Source: Streptomyces sp. NBC_01298
Lineage (GTDB): Bacteria > Actinomycetota > Actinomycetes > Streptomycetales > Streptomycetaceae
Length of the DNA: 64,000 nucleotides
Assembly (NCBI RefSeq): GCF_035978755.1
Contig: NZ_CP108414.1
Location: forward strand, 1,736,001 to 1,800,000
Direction of reading: 5' to 3'
A program made the translations under genes and the position numbers. Position 1 is the stretch's first letter, and every line of letters starts with the position of its first letter. Below, piece by piece: positions 63,248-64,000 of this stretch. A model generated the notes under the pieces. That model did not search any database. It saw only the letters and a list, made by a program, of their open reading frames with translations, and was not told the DNA's origin.

Positions 63248-64000
63248 ACGGCTCGGACTACTACATCCCGGCGGCTGCCCTTGGCATCGCGTTCCTCTCC
63301 AAGCTCCCCGGACTCATCCGGCAGTGGGGCAACCCCATGGTCCGGTCCGTCGCGGGACTGCTCCTCATGTCCAGCGCAGGATTCGCATTCGCCGCGCCCC
63401 CCACCATCACGGTGATCAACCGAGCAGTGGGGCTGCCGAACGTCTCCGCGCCGCTGGTCTACGCCATCCTCAGCGTGTTCAACACGTGTTCCATCGTGCT
63501 CCTCGCGTACTGGCGTGAGGGGTTCGGCATCGAGGTGCAACGCCGCGTTCGGCGGTGGTTCGCCGTATGCGGCGTGGTAGTCGCCTCGCTCGCCCTGTGC
63601 TTCGTCCTAGGTGATGCCCCGGAGGAGCGACTCCGGGACCTGGACACCCACTACGCGTCCACGCCCTGGATCCGCGAAATGATCGTCATCTATCTCTCCT
63701 GGCACATCATTGTCGGCACGGTCGTACCGGTTATGTGCTGGCGGTGGTCTCGCGTAGTCGACGGGTGGCTCCGGGCGGGCCTGTTGACCCTCGTGGCCGG
63801 CTTCGTATTCAGCACCGGCTTCGGCCTGGCCAAGGCCGCGGCCGTCGTCGCGCGCTGGACGGGCGGAGACTGGGACTTCCTCAGCACGGACGTCGCTCCG
63901 CCGCTGGCCAGTGCCGGAGCCGTCCTGACCACCTCCGGCTTCCTGCTGCCGCAGGGTCGCCGCCTGGCCGGGGCATGGGAGACATGGCAGACCTACCGGT
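63244..64000 (+). CDS. MAB_1171c-like multi-span membrane protein (3), partial
   Basis: First 252 residues: MNGSDYYIPAAALGIAFLSK, then six or more hydrophobic helices with the conserved GFAFAAPPTITVINRAVGLP, STPWIREMIVIYLSWHIIVG and STDVAPPLASAG segments seen in the other two copies. It begins in an ATGA overlap with the peptidase and continues beyond the window. Confidence 0.83.
   Translation, partial: MNGSDYYIPAAALGIAFLSKLPGLIRQWGNPMVRSVAGLLLMSSAGFAFAAPPTITVINRAVGLPNVSAPLVYAILSVFNTCSIVLLAYWREGFGIEVQRRVRRWFAVCGVVVASLALCFVLGDAPEERLRDLDTHYASTPWIREMIVIYLSWHIIVGTVVPVMCWRWSRVVDGWLRAGLLTLVAGFVFSTGFGLAKAAAVVARWTGGDWDFLSTDVAPPLASAGAVLTTSGFLLPQGRRLAGAWETWQTYR

Noticed and set aside
1..64000. CRISPR arrays
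   Set aside because: No regularly spaced short direct repeats were seen; the only close repeat found, at 56727 and 56838, has two copies inside a gene.

Overview
The window is high-GC actinobacterial DNA, almost certainly Streptomyces. Codons are strongly GC3-biased, GTG and TTG starts behind GGAGG-type ribosome sites are common, StrR-type regulators and MAB_1171c-type membrane proteins are present, and rare TTA (bldA) codons occur in a few regulatory and transport genes. It is an accessory region: a defence and insertion-sequence graveyard, then a secondary-metabolite locus, then a regulatory and membrane module.

Region 1 (1-9 kb) is a type I restriction-modification locus on the minus strand in the order hsdM, hsdS, hsdR. 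An IS5-family element splits hsdM; removing it with one copy of its CTAG target duplication restores a 524-codon hsdM. A decayed gene lies upstream of hsdM, followed by a CoiA-like nuclease gene, a terminator, and the 3' half of a tRNA-Ser(GGA) that looks like an old integration scar. Region 2 (9-17.9 kb) holds an IS21-family element with a damaged istA, an IS3-family element with a nonsense codon in its transposase, the 514-aa gene the IS3 element interrupted, a small membrane peptide, a large HTH/coiled-coil protein and an HD-domain remnant. Region 3 (17.9-24.6 kb) has NUDIX, truncated kinase and phosphotransferase genes, then a compact divergent locus. There a TTA-containing XRE regulator faces a palindromic site and a minus-strand gene run: a Cys-containing protein, a one-helix peptide, a 51-aa precursor-like peptide, a JmjC oxygenase and an aldo/keto reductase. 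Region 4 (24.6-27.3 kb) is a scrapyard of HAD, IS256, ISL3 and hydantoinase fragments.

Region 5 (27.3-54.6 kb) reads as one biosynthetic cluster joining aminocyclitol and nonribosomal-peptide chemistry. Cyclitol genes encode a 2-deoxy-scyllo-inosose synthase-like cyclase, a DegT-type aminotransferase, a zinc dehydrogenase, two APH-fold kinases, an inositol-phosphatase-like enzyme, a StrB1-like amidinotransferase, a TIM-barrel isomerase, an SDR and a GMC oxidoreductase. Peptide genes encode an adenylation-thiolation protein, a lone carrier protein, a lone condensation domain, an ATP-grasp ligase and a type II thioesterase. Tailoring genes encode a P450, a MycE-like methyltransferase, a YqcI/YcgG (GntA-family) N-oxygenase and, translationally coupled to the adenylation gene, a DNA-methyltransferase-like protein. 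Two ABC exporters and two StrR-type regulators complete it. The logic suggests a guanidinylated, possibly N-hydroxylated, aminodeoxycyclitol acylated by an amino acid; I cannot name the product.

Region 6 (54.7-64 kb) carries two HTH proteins, two ImmA/IrrE-like metallopeptidases and three MAB_1171c-like membrane proteins. Between the repeated units sit a FAD oxidoreductase and an old-yellow-enzyme homologue. The last membrane gene runs off the window.
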